Assembly: GCA_016195025.1 (NCBI GenBank) | Contig: JACQAL010000038.1 | Coordinates: 1 to 64,000 of the forward strand | DNA from: Bacteroidota bacterium | Lineage (GTDB): Bacteria > Bacteroidota > Bacteroidia > Palsa-948 | Direction: 5' to 3' | Length of the DNA stretch: 64,000 nt | The notes under the pieces: generated by a model | The model's database searches: none | What the model saw: only the letters and a program-made list of their open reading frames with translations | What the model was told of the DNA's origin: nothing | Shown here: in pieces, positions 15,899-23,936 of the stretch | Numbering within the stretch: position 1 is the first letter of the stretch | Layout of the letters: each line of letters begins with the position of its first letter | Made by a program: the position numbers and the translations under genes

Positions 15899-17650
15899 AT
15901 GAAAATTATTTTTCAAATATTTATTTTTCTTAGTGCAATATTTCTTTTTTCCTGTGGAAATCCAAAAGAGAATGTAAAACAGGAATCGCAAACTACCAAA
16001 AGAGATTCCGGATTGATTGCCGATTCAGGAATGGTTGTTTGCGCTCATCCACTCGCAGCAAAAGTTGGCGTTGACATTCTGAAGAAAGGAGGAAATGCAA
16101 TTGATGCAGCCGTTGCAGTTCAGTTTACGCTCGCAGTTATTTATCCGAATGCGGGAAATATTGGCGGTGGTGGATTTATGGTTGTGCGAATGAACAGCGG
16201 AGAAATAAATTCTCTCGACTTCCGCGAAAAAGCTCCGCTCAACGCTTCGCGCGATATGTATCTCGATAAAAACGGAAATGTAATTCCGAATTTAAGCACG
16301 GAAGGTTTGCTTTCCGTTGGAGTTCCGGGTTCTGTGGATGGAATGTTTCGCGCGCACGAAAAATATGGAAAACTTCCCTGGAAAGATTTGGTTCAGCCTG
16401 CAATTGATTTGGCAGAGAAAGGATTTTCGATTACAAAAATGCAGGCAGAAGAAATGAACGAGACTAAAAATAATTTTCTGAAGTGGAACGATTCGCTTTG
16501 TTCGTTAGTAAATAAGGAATGGAAAGCAGGCGACATGCTTATTCAAAAATCTCTTGCAAAAACTCTCACGCTCATTCGTGATAAAGGAAAAGACGGATTT
16601 TATTCCGGAGAAACTGCCAGCAATATTGTGAATGAAATGAAACGCAAGGGCGGAATTATTTCTTATGATGATTTAAAAAACTATGAATCAAAATGGAGAG
16701 AGCCAGTTGTTGGCTGGTACAAGAATTATAAAATTATTTCCATGCCCCCTCCTTCCAGCGGTGGAATTGCGCTTATGCAATTATTAAATATGGCAGAAAA
16801 TTTTCCTGTGAAAGATTTTGGATTCAATTCCGAAAAATCAATTCACTTATTTGCTGAAGCAGAAAAAAGAGTTTATGCCGACCGGCAAAAATATCTTGGC
16901 GACCCGGATTTTGTTTCTGTTCCCGTGAAACAACTTTTGGATTCTCTCTATATTATTTCCCGTATGAAAGATTTTAATCCTGACAAAGCAAAACCAAGTT
17001 CAGAAATTTCTGCAGGTGAATTTCTCCCCTCTCCTATAGGAGAGGGGTCGGGGGTGAGGTCTGAAAAAGAACAGACAACTCATTTTTCCATAGTGGATAA
17101 ATGGAAAAATGCAGTCGCGGTCACCACAACCCTTAACGGTGATTATGGAAATTACATTTTTGTTTCCGGCTCGGGATTTCTTCTCAATAACGAAATGGAT
17201 GATTTTAATTCTAAAATTGGCGCGCGAAATATGTTTATGCTCGTCAGTTCTTCAGAGGCAAACGCAATTGCTCCCAGGAAAAGAATGTTGAGTTCAATGA
17301 CTCCAACAATCATAGAGAAGGACGGAAAGCTTTTTATGGTCGTTGGAACTCCGGGCGGTTCAAAAATTATCACAACAGTTTTTCAAAATATTCTGAATGT
17401 AATTGAATACGAAATGACCATGCAGGAAGCGGTGAATTCAAAAAAAGTTCATTGTCAATGGAAGCCGGATACTATTTTTGTCGAAGAGAATGCGATTGAT
17501 AGTTTGACAATTTTAAATTTGGAAAAGAAAGGACAGCATATTGTGAAGCGCGCGCCTATCGGGAGAAGCGATTGCATTCTTATTCTTCCGAATGGAAAAC
17601 TCGAAGGCGCTGCTGACCCGAGAGGTGATGATAAAGCAATGGGATATTAA
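15899..17650 (+). CDS. ggt: Gamma-glutamyltransferase (lipoprotein form)
   Basis: 583 residues. Gamma-glutamyltransferases cleave or transfer gamma-glutamyl groups (glutathione-type substrates) and self-cleave before a catalytic Thr. The start at 15899 gives a lipoprotein signal with lipobox LFSC, so it is probably envelope-anchored. Family motifs include GGNAIDAAVAVQ, NAGNIGGGGFMVV and TPGGSKI. The catalytic Thr is T393 in EQTTHFSIVD. A palindromic repeat encodes residues about 376-388 (PSPIGEGSGVRS), immediately before the cleavage site and thus at the C-terminal tail of the large subunit. Confidence 0.9.
   Translation: MKIIFQIFIFLSAIFLFSCGNPKENVKQESQTTKRDSGLIADSGMVVCAHPLAAKVGVDILKKGGNAIDAAVAVQFTLAVIYPNAGNIGGGGFMVVRMNSGEINSLDFREKAPLNASRDMYLDKNGNVIPNLSTEGLLSVGVPGSVDGMFRAHEKYGKLPWKDLVQPAIDLAEKGFSITKMQAEEMNETKNNFLKWNDSLCSLVNKEWKAGDMLIQKSLAKTLTLIRDKGKDGFYSGETASNIVNEMKRKGGIISYDDLKNYESKWREPVVGWYKNYKIISMPPPSSGGIALMQLLNMAENFPVKDFGFNSEKSIHLFAEAEKRVYADRQKYLGDPDFVSVPVKQLLDSLYIISRMKDFNPDKAKPSSEISAGEFLPSPIGEGSGVRSEKEQTTHFSIVDKWKNAVAVTTTLNGDYGNYIFVSGSGFLLNNEMDDFNSKIGARNMFMLVSSSEANAIAPRKRMLSSMTPTIIEKDGKLFMVVGTPGGSKIITTVFQNILNVIEYEMTMQEAVNSKKVHCQWKPDTIFVEENAIDSLTILNLEKKGQHIVKRAPIGRSDCILILPNGKLEGAADPRGDDKAMGY
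17026..17060. repeat. GC-rich palindromic element in ggt
   Basis: CCCCTCTCCTA (17026-17036) pairs perfectly with TAGGAGAGGGG (17037-17047), followed by tcgggggtgagg. It is the same layout as the element at 54264-54299. The frame is kept. Confidence 0.78.
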
Positions 17651-17681
17651 AATATCTAAGATGTAAAATGTAAGAAGGCAA

Positions 17682-18224
17682 ATGGCAAAGACAGTAACAA
17701 TACACGGAAAAAAATTTAAGTCGTTGATTGCTTCTGCGAAGATTCAGAAAACTATTTCTTCGATTGCAAAAAAGATTGATAAAGATTTTGCAAATCAAAG
17801 ACCGCTTTTTCTCTCTGTGCTGAATGGCTCTTTTCTTTTCTCTGCCGATTTGCTGAAAAAAATAAAATGCGAATGCGAAATTTCTTTCATCAAAGTTTCT
17901 TCCTATTCAGGAATAAATTCAACAGGAAATGTAACTACACTAATCGGACTTAATGAAAATCTCGCAGGTAGAACTGTAATTATTGTAGAAGACATTGTTG
18001 ATTCCGGCAACACACTTGAGAAAGTAATTGGCGAATTAAAAAAACATAATCCGAAATTAATAAAAGTTGCTGCGCTGTTTTTCAAACCCGAAGCATACAC
18101 AAAAAAAATTAAACTCGACTATAAAGGAATTGATGTGCCGGATAAATTTTTGCTTGGCTACGGTTTAGATTATGACGGGCTTGGAAGAAATTTGCAGGAC
18201 GTTTATGTGATGGATGAGGTTTGA
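17682..18224 (+). CDS. hpt: Hypoxanthine phosphoribosyltransferase
   Basis: 180 residues, usual length. It salvages hypoxanthine/guanine to IMP/GMP with PRPP. The PRPP-binding loop is VIIVEDIVDSGNTL (near 103-116), and the N-terminal VLNGSFLFSADL and C-terminal LLGYGLDYDGLGRNL motifs are typical. It opens the hpt-adk-obg group that is common in Bacteroidota; here an S23-like gene is wedged between hpt and adk. The stop codon overlaps the first bases of a repeat arm (18224-18241). Confidence 0.92.
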   Translation: MAKTVTIHGKKFKSLIASAKIQKTISSIAKKIDKDFANQRPLFLSVLNGSFLFSADLLKKIKCECEISFIKVSSYSGINSTGNVTTLIGLNENLAGRTVIIVEDIVDSGNTLEKVIGELKKHNPKLIKVAALFFKPEAYTKKIKLDYKGIDVPDKFLLGYGLDYDGLGRNLQDVYVMDEV

Positions 18225-18241
18225 TGGATGATGTATGATGG
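18224..18241 (+). repeat. Left inverted repeat flanking the S23-like gene
   Basis: atggatgatgtatgatgg matches, with one mismatch in 18, the reverse complement of 18659-18676. It starts at the last base of hpt, 26 nt before the S23-like ATG. Confidence 0.85.
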
Positions 18242-18267
18242 AAATACAAAATAAATAATACTATTAC

Positions 18268-18639
18268 ATGGATCCCAAGACGCAATTATTGTTAGACAGA
18301 ACTTTTGAATTTGGTATCGAGATTTTGAAATTTCTCGGACAACTTCCTTTCAATAAAATTCATGATATTCCTAAAATGCAATTGGCGAGAGCTGCCACTT
18401 CTATCGGAGCAAACTACGAGGAATCTCAAGCTGCAGAATCTAAAAGAGATTTTTGTCATAAGATTGGCGTTGTTTGTAAAGAATCGAGAGAATGTGTTTA
18501 TTGGTTGAGAGTTTTGCTGAAGTTATATTCTGAAGATAAATACTCTGCAAAACTGAATAAGTTTTTATCAGAGGCAAAAGAATTCAAAGCAATATTTACT
18601 TCTATAAAAATGACTGCTGAAGGCAAAAAGCGCAAGTGA
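18268..18639 (+). CDS. Four-helix-bundle protein of the S23 (23S rRNA intervening sequence) family
   Basis: 123 residues with the family pattern LARAATSIGANYEE near 45-58, then DFCHKIGVVCKESRECVYWL and a helical C terminus. S23-family proteins were first seen encoded inside intervening sequences that interrupt 23S rRNA genes; their biochemical role is not settled. Relatives of the fold serve as accessory proteins of diversity-generating retroelements, but no reverse transcriptase or template repeat is present here. The gene lies between hpt and adk and is bracketed by an 18-bp inverted repeat (17 of 18 matches), so it looks like an inserted cassette. No obvious promoter of its own. Confidence 0.85.
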   Translation: MDPKTQLLLDRTFEFGIEILKFLGQLPFNKIHDIPKMQLARAATSIGANYEESQAAESKRDFCHKIGVVCKESRECVYWLRVLLKLYSEDKYSAKLNKFLSEAKEFKAIFTSIKMTAEGKKRK

Positions 18640-18658
18640 TTTTAACATCATCCATAAA

Positions 18659-18676
18659 CCATCATACATCAACCAT
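18659..18676 (-). repeat. Right inverted repeat flanking the S23-like gene
   Basis: ccatcatacatcaaccat, inverted partner of 18224-18241, ends at the base before the adk ATG. A further catcatccat word lies at 18646-18655, suggesting a longer imperfect stem. Confidence 0.85.
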
Positions 18677-19252
18677 ATGTTAAATATTGTTTTATTCGGA
18701 CCTCCGGGAGCTGGCAAAGGAACACAAGCGGTTAAACTTGTAGAAAAATATAAACTCATTCATCTTTCCACGGGAGATATTTTCCGCGCGAATATTAAAG
18801 GCGGAACGGAACTTGGAAAACTTGCGAAGAGTTATATGGATGCAGGAAATTTAGTTCCCGATGAAGTCACAATAAAAATGCTGGAATCGGAAGTGAGCAA
18901 AGAAAAAAATCCGAAGGGATTCATTTTCGATGGCTTTCCCCGCACTACTGCGCAAGCGCAAGCGCTCGATAAATTTCTTGCAGGAAAAAATCTTTCTATT
19001 ACAATGACGCTTGCTCTCGAAGTGGACGAAGAAGAACTTACGAAAAGAATTATTCTTCGAGGAAAAGAATCCGGAAGAGCCGATGACCAGAATGAAGAAA
19101 TTGTTCGCAACCGAGTGAAAGAATACAATAACAAAACCGCACCTCTGAAAAATTTTTATAAAAAGCAAAACAAACTGAGAGAAGTAAAAGGAATCGGAAG
19201 CATTGAACAAATTTTTTCTGCTTTATGTAAACAAATTGAGAGCATCTACTAA
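18677..19252 (+). CDS. adk: Adenylate kinase
   Basis: 191 residues, the short type without a zinc-finger LID. It converts AMP and ATP to two ADP. The P-loop GPPGAGKGT is at residues 7-15, with HLSTGDIFRA and the FDGFPRT nucleotide-binding motif. The ATG follows directly on the right arm of the S23 cassette. The final codons (ESIY) and stop lie in the first bases of the tactaat palindrome at 19246. Confidence 0.95.
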   Translation: MLNIVLFGPPGAGKGTQAVKLVEKYKLIHLSTGDIFRANIKGGTELGKLAKSYMDAGNLVPDEVTIKMLESEVSKEKNPKGFIFDGFPRTTAQAQALDKFLAGKNLSITMTLALEVDEEELTKRIILRGKESGRADDQNEEIVRNRVKEYNNKTAPLKNFYKKQNKLREVKGIGSIEQIFSALCKQIESIY

Positions 19253-19337
19253 TGTACTAATGGATACTAATCTACTAATGAATACATGCAGCGGCTGTTG
19301 ATTAGTATATTAGTACAGATTGGTAAATTAGTAGATA
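19246..19337. repeat. Intergenic tactaat-family palindrome between adk and obg
   Basis: Left arm 19246-19280 (tctactaatgtactaatgga then tactaatctactaat) and right arm 19301-19337 (attagtatattagtacaga then ttggtaaattagtagata) are imperfect inverted copies, each with four TACTAAT-like words, around a short loop. Confidence 0.8.
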
Positions 19338-19343
19338 ACAATT

Positions 19344-20351
19344 ATGGCTGAAAGTAATTTCATAGATTACGTAAAAATCTGCTGCCGCTCGGGAAAAGGC
19401 GGAGCAGGCATGGTGCATTTTCATAGGGAAAAATTTGTTGACAAGGGCGGACCGGATGGTGGCGATGGAGGAAGAGGCGGTCATATTATCGTTCGCGGAA
19501 GTAAAAATGTCTGGACGCTTTTACATTTGAAATACCGTAAGCACGTGATTGCCGAAGAAGGAAACAAAGGCGAAGGAAGATTGCGTTCAGGAAAAAATGG
19601 CAAAGATGAAATTCTTGAAGTGCCGCTCGGAACAATTATCAAAGATGCGGAAAGCGGAGAAGTGGAAGCGGAAATTACAAAAGACGGAGAAGAAAAAATT
19701 ATTTCTGCGGGCGGAAGAGGGGGAAAAGGAAATGCGCATTTTAAATCCGCTACCAATCAGGCGCCAAGAAATGCGCAGCCGGGCGAAGCAGGAAAAAACG
19801 AATGGAAAATTTTTGAACTGAAAGTTTTAGCCGATGTTGGACTTGTTGGTTTTCCCAATACAGGAAAATCTTCCCTGCTCTCGGTGGTTTCTGCAGCCAA
19901 ACCTGAGATTGCAAATTATCCATTCACTACGCTCGTTCCGAATCTTGGAATTGTAAAGTACCGCGAGCATAAATCTTTTGTGATGGCAGATATTCCCGGA
20001 ATTATTGAAGGCGCTGCCGAAGGAAAAGGATTGGGTTTGCGTTTTCTCCGACACATTGAAAGAAATTCTGTTTTGCTTTTTCTTGTTCCTTGCGATGCGA
20101 ATGAGATTGTGAAGGAATATAAAATCTTGGTGAACGAACTAAAAAAATATAATCCCGAACTTTTAAAAAAAGAACGCGTACTCGGAATTTCAAAATGCGA
20201 TATGCTCGATGAAGAACTTTTTTCCGAACTGAAAAAAGAACTGAAAAAGAAATTCAAAGAGAAAAAAATTCCTGTTGTTTATTTTTCTTCTCACACGCAA
20301 ATGGGATTGATTGAATTAAAGGAGGTGCTGTGGAAATCCATTAATTCATAA
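19344..20351 (+). CDS. obgE: GTPase ObgE/CgtA
   Basis: 335 residues. An N-terminal glycine-rich Obg domain ([30 protein letters not shown]) precedes a GTPase domain with G1 GFPNTGKSS near 169, G3 DIPGIIEGA and G4 SKCD. There is no C-terminal OCT extension, as in many Bacteroidota. The protein acts in 50S assembly and stress response. It is the last gene of the hpt-adk-obg group and ends 14 nt from a convergent gene. Confidence 0.94.
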   Translation: MAESNFIDYVKICCRSGKGGAGMVHFHREKFVDKGGPDGGDGGRGGHIIVRGSKNVWTLLHLKYRKHVIAEEGNKGEGRLRSGKNGKDEILEVPLGTIIKDAESGEVEAEITKDGEEKIISAGGRGGKGNAHFKSATNQAPRNAQPGEAGKNEWKIFELKVLADVGLVGFPNTGKSSLLSVVSAAKPEIANYPFTTLVPNLGIVKYREHKSFVMADIPGIIEGAAEGKGLGLRFLRHIERNSVLLFLVPCDANEIVKEYKILVNELKKYNPELLKKERVLGISKCDMLDEELFSELKKELKKKFKEKKIPVVYFSSHTQMGLIELKEVLWKSINS

Positions 20352-20364
20352 ACAACAATTCTTC

Positions 20365-21426
20365 TTATTTCTTTTTTATTTCTGGCGGAGCCATTTCCAT
20401 ATTTCTGTGCGGACGCTCCGGTCTTGGAAAAACCGGTGCAGGTTTTGGAAACATGTGCGGCTTTTCCGGTTTTGGCTGAGGCATAGGCGTTGGCTTCGGT
20501 GGAACTACGGGCGGTTCTTGTTTTGGCTGCGGAGAAGGAACTTGTTTCGGAGGAATTGATGGCGGTTCTCCTTTCGGCAATTTATCTTTTTTAGCAGGAG
20601 GATTTTTTTCCGGCTCCGGTTCTTTTGGTTTCTCCATTTTTTCCGGTTTCTTTTCTGAAGGATTTCTTTCTTTCAGGTTCACCACTTTTGCAGGCGCAGG
20701 TTTTTTTTTACCTTCGGCAGTTGGTTTTATCACCGGGCGATACATGCTGAGTTCATTCTTATTTATTTTCTGTCCGGGCTTTTCACTTTCTTTTACCACT
20801 AATGGAGTAATTGTTTTTCCTGTGGCTTTTTCAATTTCTTCTTTCTTCGGGCCCGAAACATAAGTTGTGTTTCTTGGTTTATCTTCGAAAGTATTTTTCA
20901 CAACCGAAGTATTGTTATAAATTTTTTGATTGTCAGTTCGCGGACCATAGTAGGTGGAAATATTTTGAGCGCCTAAATATTGCTGGTCAACAAAAACCCA
21001 TTGCTCAATTGGAATAGTATGCACAACTCCGAATGAAACACTCATGCCCGGAGCCATCGGAGCCCAGCCGCAATATCCTCCGCCCATTCTCCACATCACC
21101 CACGCAGGTCCCCAATAATAATCGGGCGTCCAAAGCCAACCATAAAGCGGGTCGAAAATCCAGCGGCCATAGTGAAAAGGCGCCCAGCCCCAGGGATAAT
21201 ATGAAATCCATGTCCATCCGAAATCAGCATATTCCCAATAGCCGTTTGAATAATAAGGCGAGAAATTTTTATAGCCAGCCGGCATCCACACATAACCGTA
21301 TTCGGGATAATCTACCCAGTTTCCATAGGGAGAAAGTTCATCGTAAAAAACCTGAAAACTTACAGTTGCATATTGAGCGGCAATTTTTTCAGAAGAAATA
21401 ATTTCAATAGTTACAGATAGCAACAA
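20365..21426 (-). CDS. DUF6600-like secreted protein with proline-rich tail; start frameshifted
   Basis: About 353 residues as open frame. The N-terminal half is rich in Tyr/Trp/Gly (SPYGNWVDYPEYGYVWMP, YWGPAWVMWRMGGG), matching the DUF6600/YXWGXW-type exported proteins. The C-terminal half is a long Pro/Lys-rich stretch. The frame has only TTG near its start (21424-21426). An ATG at 21453-21455 would begin MRTLKK plus a hydrophobic signal peptide joining this frame if the A7 run at 21438-21444 held one more base. I therefore suspect a one-base slip there (error or phase variation). Function unknown; probably envelope-associated. Confidence 0.7.
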   Translation of the reverse strand: MLLSVTIEIISSEKIAAQYATVSFQVFYDELSPYGNWVDYPEYGYVWMPAGYKNFSPYYSNGYWEYADFGWTWISYYPWGWAPFHYGRWIFDPLYGWLWTPDYYWGPAWVMWRMGGGYCGWAPMAPGMSVSFGVVHTIPIEQWVFVDQQYLGAQNISTYYGPRTDNQKIYNNTSVVKNTFEDKPRNTTYVSGPKKEEIEKATGKTITPLVVKESEKPGQKINKNELSMYRPVIKPTAEGKKKPAPAKVVNLKERNPSEKKPEKMEKPKEPEPEKNPPAKKDKLPKGEPPSIPPKQVPSPQPKQEPPVVPPKPTPMPQPKPEKPHMFPKPAPVFPRPERPHRNMEMAPPEIKKK

Positions 21427-21597
21427 GGAAATAAATATTTTTTTAATGTTCTCATGATTCTTATTTCAACAAAGCAAATGCCATTAAAATATTTAATAGA
21501 AAAGGTTTTTTCCGGAAATATTTTTTCGTTTAGAGAAATTTTTTTCAAAATGAAAAATATTTTTTGACTATGAGGATTTACTAACTTCGCGTGAACT

Positions 21598-23019
21598 ATG
21601 AAGTGTATTTATTATTGTTTCTATTTTTTTATTTTTTATTCCTGCTCTTCCGGAACGAAGAATGAAGCCGAAATCCCTGCGCCAATTAATACCGTTTCTT
21701 CAAAAGATACTTCCTTGCCCGGAGGAATTATCATTCATACAATAAAATGCAAAGCAGATTCTTCAATCAAGTATGCGTTGTATCTTCCGAAAAAATATCC
21801 TGTGAATGAAAAACTTCCCGTTATTTTCTTTTTTGACTCGCATGGAAGCGGAGAACTTCCTTTAAATAAGTATAAAGAGTTAGCAGAGAAATACGGATAT
21901 ATTCTTGCGGGCTCGAACAATTCTAAGAACGGAATGCGCTGGGAAGACAATGAGCCGCAGATAAAAATTTTTATGAATGATGTGAAGGAGAAAATAAATG
22001 TTGACGCAAAAAGAATTTATGCCTGCGGATTTTCGGGCGGCTCGCGTGTGGCAAGTTCGGTGGCAATTTTTGACGGAGGAATTTCAGGAGTGATTGGAAT
22101 GGGCGCAGGGTTTCCTTCGCTCAGCGAGCCAATCAAAAATAAATTTGATTACATCGGCTTTGCCGGCAACGAAGATTTTAACATGAACGAAATGATTTCT
22201 CTCGCTGCGTCAATGGACAATTCATCCATTCGGCATCATCTGATTATTTTTAACGGAAAGCATGAATGGGCTCCTGCAGAAGAGGTGGAAAATGCTTTTC
22301 TCTGGTGCGAAATGAATGCAATGAAAGATGGATTGATTTCAAGAAAAGATTCGCTTGTAAATAATTTTATAAAAAGGAATGAAAGTAAAATAGATTCTTT
22401 GGAAAAGAGAAAAAATATTTATGATGAATTTATTTTGACTAAACGAATGGCAAATTTTCTCGATGGGCTCACCGATATTTCCTCCTGTAAAAAGAAAGCG
22501 AATGACTTAAAGAATTCTGAAGAGATGAAAAAGATTTTGCAGAAAAAAGAAAAACTTTCCAAAGAAGAAATGATGGCGCAGCAAGCATACAGAAATAATT
22601 TTCTTTTGAAAAATCTGGAATGGTGGACGAAAGAAATAAATTCTCTCAACCAAAAATTAAAAATTAAAAATGATTTGGAAAGTGCTGCTATGAATAAGCG
22701 CCTGTTGAGTTATCTGAGTTTGCTTGCGTATATGAATTGCTCCAATGCTCTTCAGCAACGTCAACTTGATTTGCTCGAAACGTATTTAAAAATTTATGAA
22801 ATGGCTGAACCGAAAAATTCAGAACATCAATATATGTTTGCAGAGTTATACGCCATGAAAAATAATAACGACAAAACCATTTCTTATTTGCAGAATGCAG
22901 TTATACTCGGATTCAATGATAGTGCGCGAATGCAATCCGATACTTTATTTTCTTCCGTAAAAAATTCCGAAGCATTTTCAAAAATAATTGAAGAGATAAA
23001 AAACAATAAGCATGATTGA
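21598..23019 (+). CDS. Lipoprotein with alpha/beta-hydrolase domain and helical/TPR-like tail
   Basis: 473 residues. The lipobox FYSCSS near residue 16 predicts a lipoprotein. Residues about 45-250 look like a PHB-depolymerase/esterase-type alpha/beta hydrolase, with FFFDSHGSG as the oxyanion region, nucleophile elbow GFSGGSR, and a late HEW that could carry the His. The second half is highly charged and helical, ending in a short TPR-like segment. The substrate is unknown. It overlaps the next gene by 8 nt, so the two are probably co-expressed. Confidence 0.68.
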   Translation: MKCIYYCFYFFIFYSCSSGTKNEAEIPAPINTVSSKDTSLPGGIIIHTIKCKADSSIKYALYLPKKYPVNEKLPVIFFFDSHGSGELPLNKYKELAEKYGYILAGSNNSKNGMRWEDNEPQIKIFMNDVKEKINVDAKRIYACGFSGGSRVASSVAIFDGGISGVIGMGAGFPSLSEPIKNKFDYIGFAGNEDFNMNEMISLAASMDNSSIRHHLIIFNGKHEWAPAEEVENAFLWCEMNAMKDGLISRKDSLVNNFIKRNESKIDSLEKRKNIYDEFILTKRMANFLDGLTDISSCKKKANDLKNSEEMKKILQKKEKLSKEEMMAQQAYRNNFLLKNLEWWTKEINSLNQKLKIKNDLESAAMNKRLLSYLSLLAYMNCSNALQQRQLDLLETYLKIYEMAEPKNSEHQYMFAELYAMKNNNDKTISYLQNAVILGFNDSARMQSDTLFSSVKNSEAFSKIIEEIKNNKHD

Positions 23020-23575
23020 TTTTCTGAAATCAGTTGACACACGGCTTTTTCTTTTATTTAACGGGCATCATACTCCGTTCATGGATAAAGTAATGAGTTT
23101 AGCTGGAGGAAAATTAACATGGATTCCTCTTTACATTTTGCTTTTGTTTTTTGTGTGGAGAAAAAAGCAGGAAAAAATGTGGCTGGTAGTTTTATCGGTT
23201 GCTATTCTTATTACGTTCTCTGACCAGATTTCTGTTCACCTGTTCAAAGAAACTTTTCAGCGCTACCGCCCTTGTCATAATCTTCTGCTTCAGGGAAAAG
23301 TTCAACTGATAAATGGCGAATGTGGCGGCTTGTACGGATTTGTTTCCAACCACGCTGCAAATTCTTTTGCATTGATAACTTTTCTCAGTTTATTTTTTCG
23401 GAAAGTGAGTATTGCGCTTTGCTTGTATCTTTGGGCAAGTTTTGTTTGTTACGGCCGCGTGTATGCAGGAGTTCATTATCCATTCGATATTGTTGGAGGA
23501 ATGGCGCTTGGAATTTTTTTAGGACTTGTCACGTATAAATTATATAAGAACTTAGACAAAAAATATGCTCAATAA
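23012..23575 (+). CDS. PAP2-family membrane phosphatase
   Basis: 187 residues with five or six membrane segments. The three PAP2 motifs are present: KETFQRYRP, SNHAANSF and GRVYAGVHYPFDIVGG. Such enzymes dephosphorylate lipid phosphates, for example undecaprenyl pyrophosphate or PgpB-type substrates; which one is not clear. It overlaps both neighbours (8 nt upstream, 11 nt with crcB), indicating translational coupling. Confidence 0.87.
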   Translation: MIDFLKSVDTRLFLLFNGHHTPFMDKVMSLAGGKLTWIPLYILLLFFVWRKKQEKMWLVVLSVAILITFSDQISVHLFKETFQRYRPCHNLLLQGKVQLINGECGGLYGFVSNHAANSFALITFLSLFFRKVSIALCLYLWASFVCYGRVYAGVHYPFDIVGGMALGIFLGLVTYKLYKNLDKKYAQ

Positions 23576-23936
23576 TTTTCTTTATGTTTTTCTTGGCGGA
23601 GGAATAGGAAGCGCGGTTCGCTTCGGAATTGCTATGCTCATGGTAAATTATTACCGAGGAAGTTTTCCAATCGCCACTTTAATTTCAAATACACTGAGCT
23701 GTTTTTTTCTGGGGCTCACTGTTTTTTTAATGGGAGAAAAATTAAATTCCGATTTGCCAATTCGCTTTCTAATCATTACCGGATTCTGCGGAGGGTTCAG
23801 CACATTTTCTGCTTTCAGTTACGAGACAGTTGAAATGATTAAGGGCGGTTATAATTTATATGCAGCGTTGAATATTCTTCTCAGCATTTTGGTTTGCTTC
23901 GGAATAATGTCGATTTTCATTCGTTCAAATGCATGA
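23565..23936 (+). CDS. crcB: Fluoride exporter CrcB
   Basis: 123 residues, four membrane segments. GGGIGSAVRFG, the channel region TLISNTLSCFFLG and GFCGGFSTFSAFS match CrcB/Fluc, a dimeric fluoride channel. No fluoride riboswitch is visible, and it lies within a tight run of overlapping genes. Confidence 0.92.
   Translation: MLNNFLYVFLGGGIGSAVRFGIAMLMVNYYRGSFPIATLISNTLSCFFLGLTVFLMGEKLNSDLPIRFLIITGFCGGFSTFSAFSYETVEMIKGGYNLYAALNILLSILVCFGIMSIFIRSNA

Noticed and set aside
18268-18639. Diversity-generating retroelement accessory (Avd) reading of the four-helix-bundle gene
   Set aside because: No reverse transcriptase, no template/variable repeat pair and the motifs are closer to S23. The SprB units also show no adenine-specific variation.
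19246-19337. CRISPR-like reading of the tactaat repeats
   Set aside because: Units are 7-10 nt, there are no spacers, arms are inverted and no cas gene is present.
21562-21589. Promoter TTTG ... TAACTTCG before the hydrolase lipoprotein gene
   Set aside because: The spacer is only 15 nt and the -7 box is degenerate, so I do not list it.
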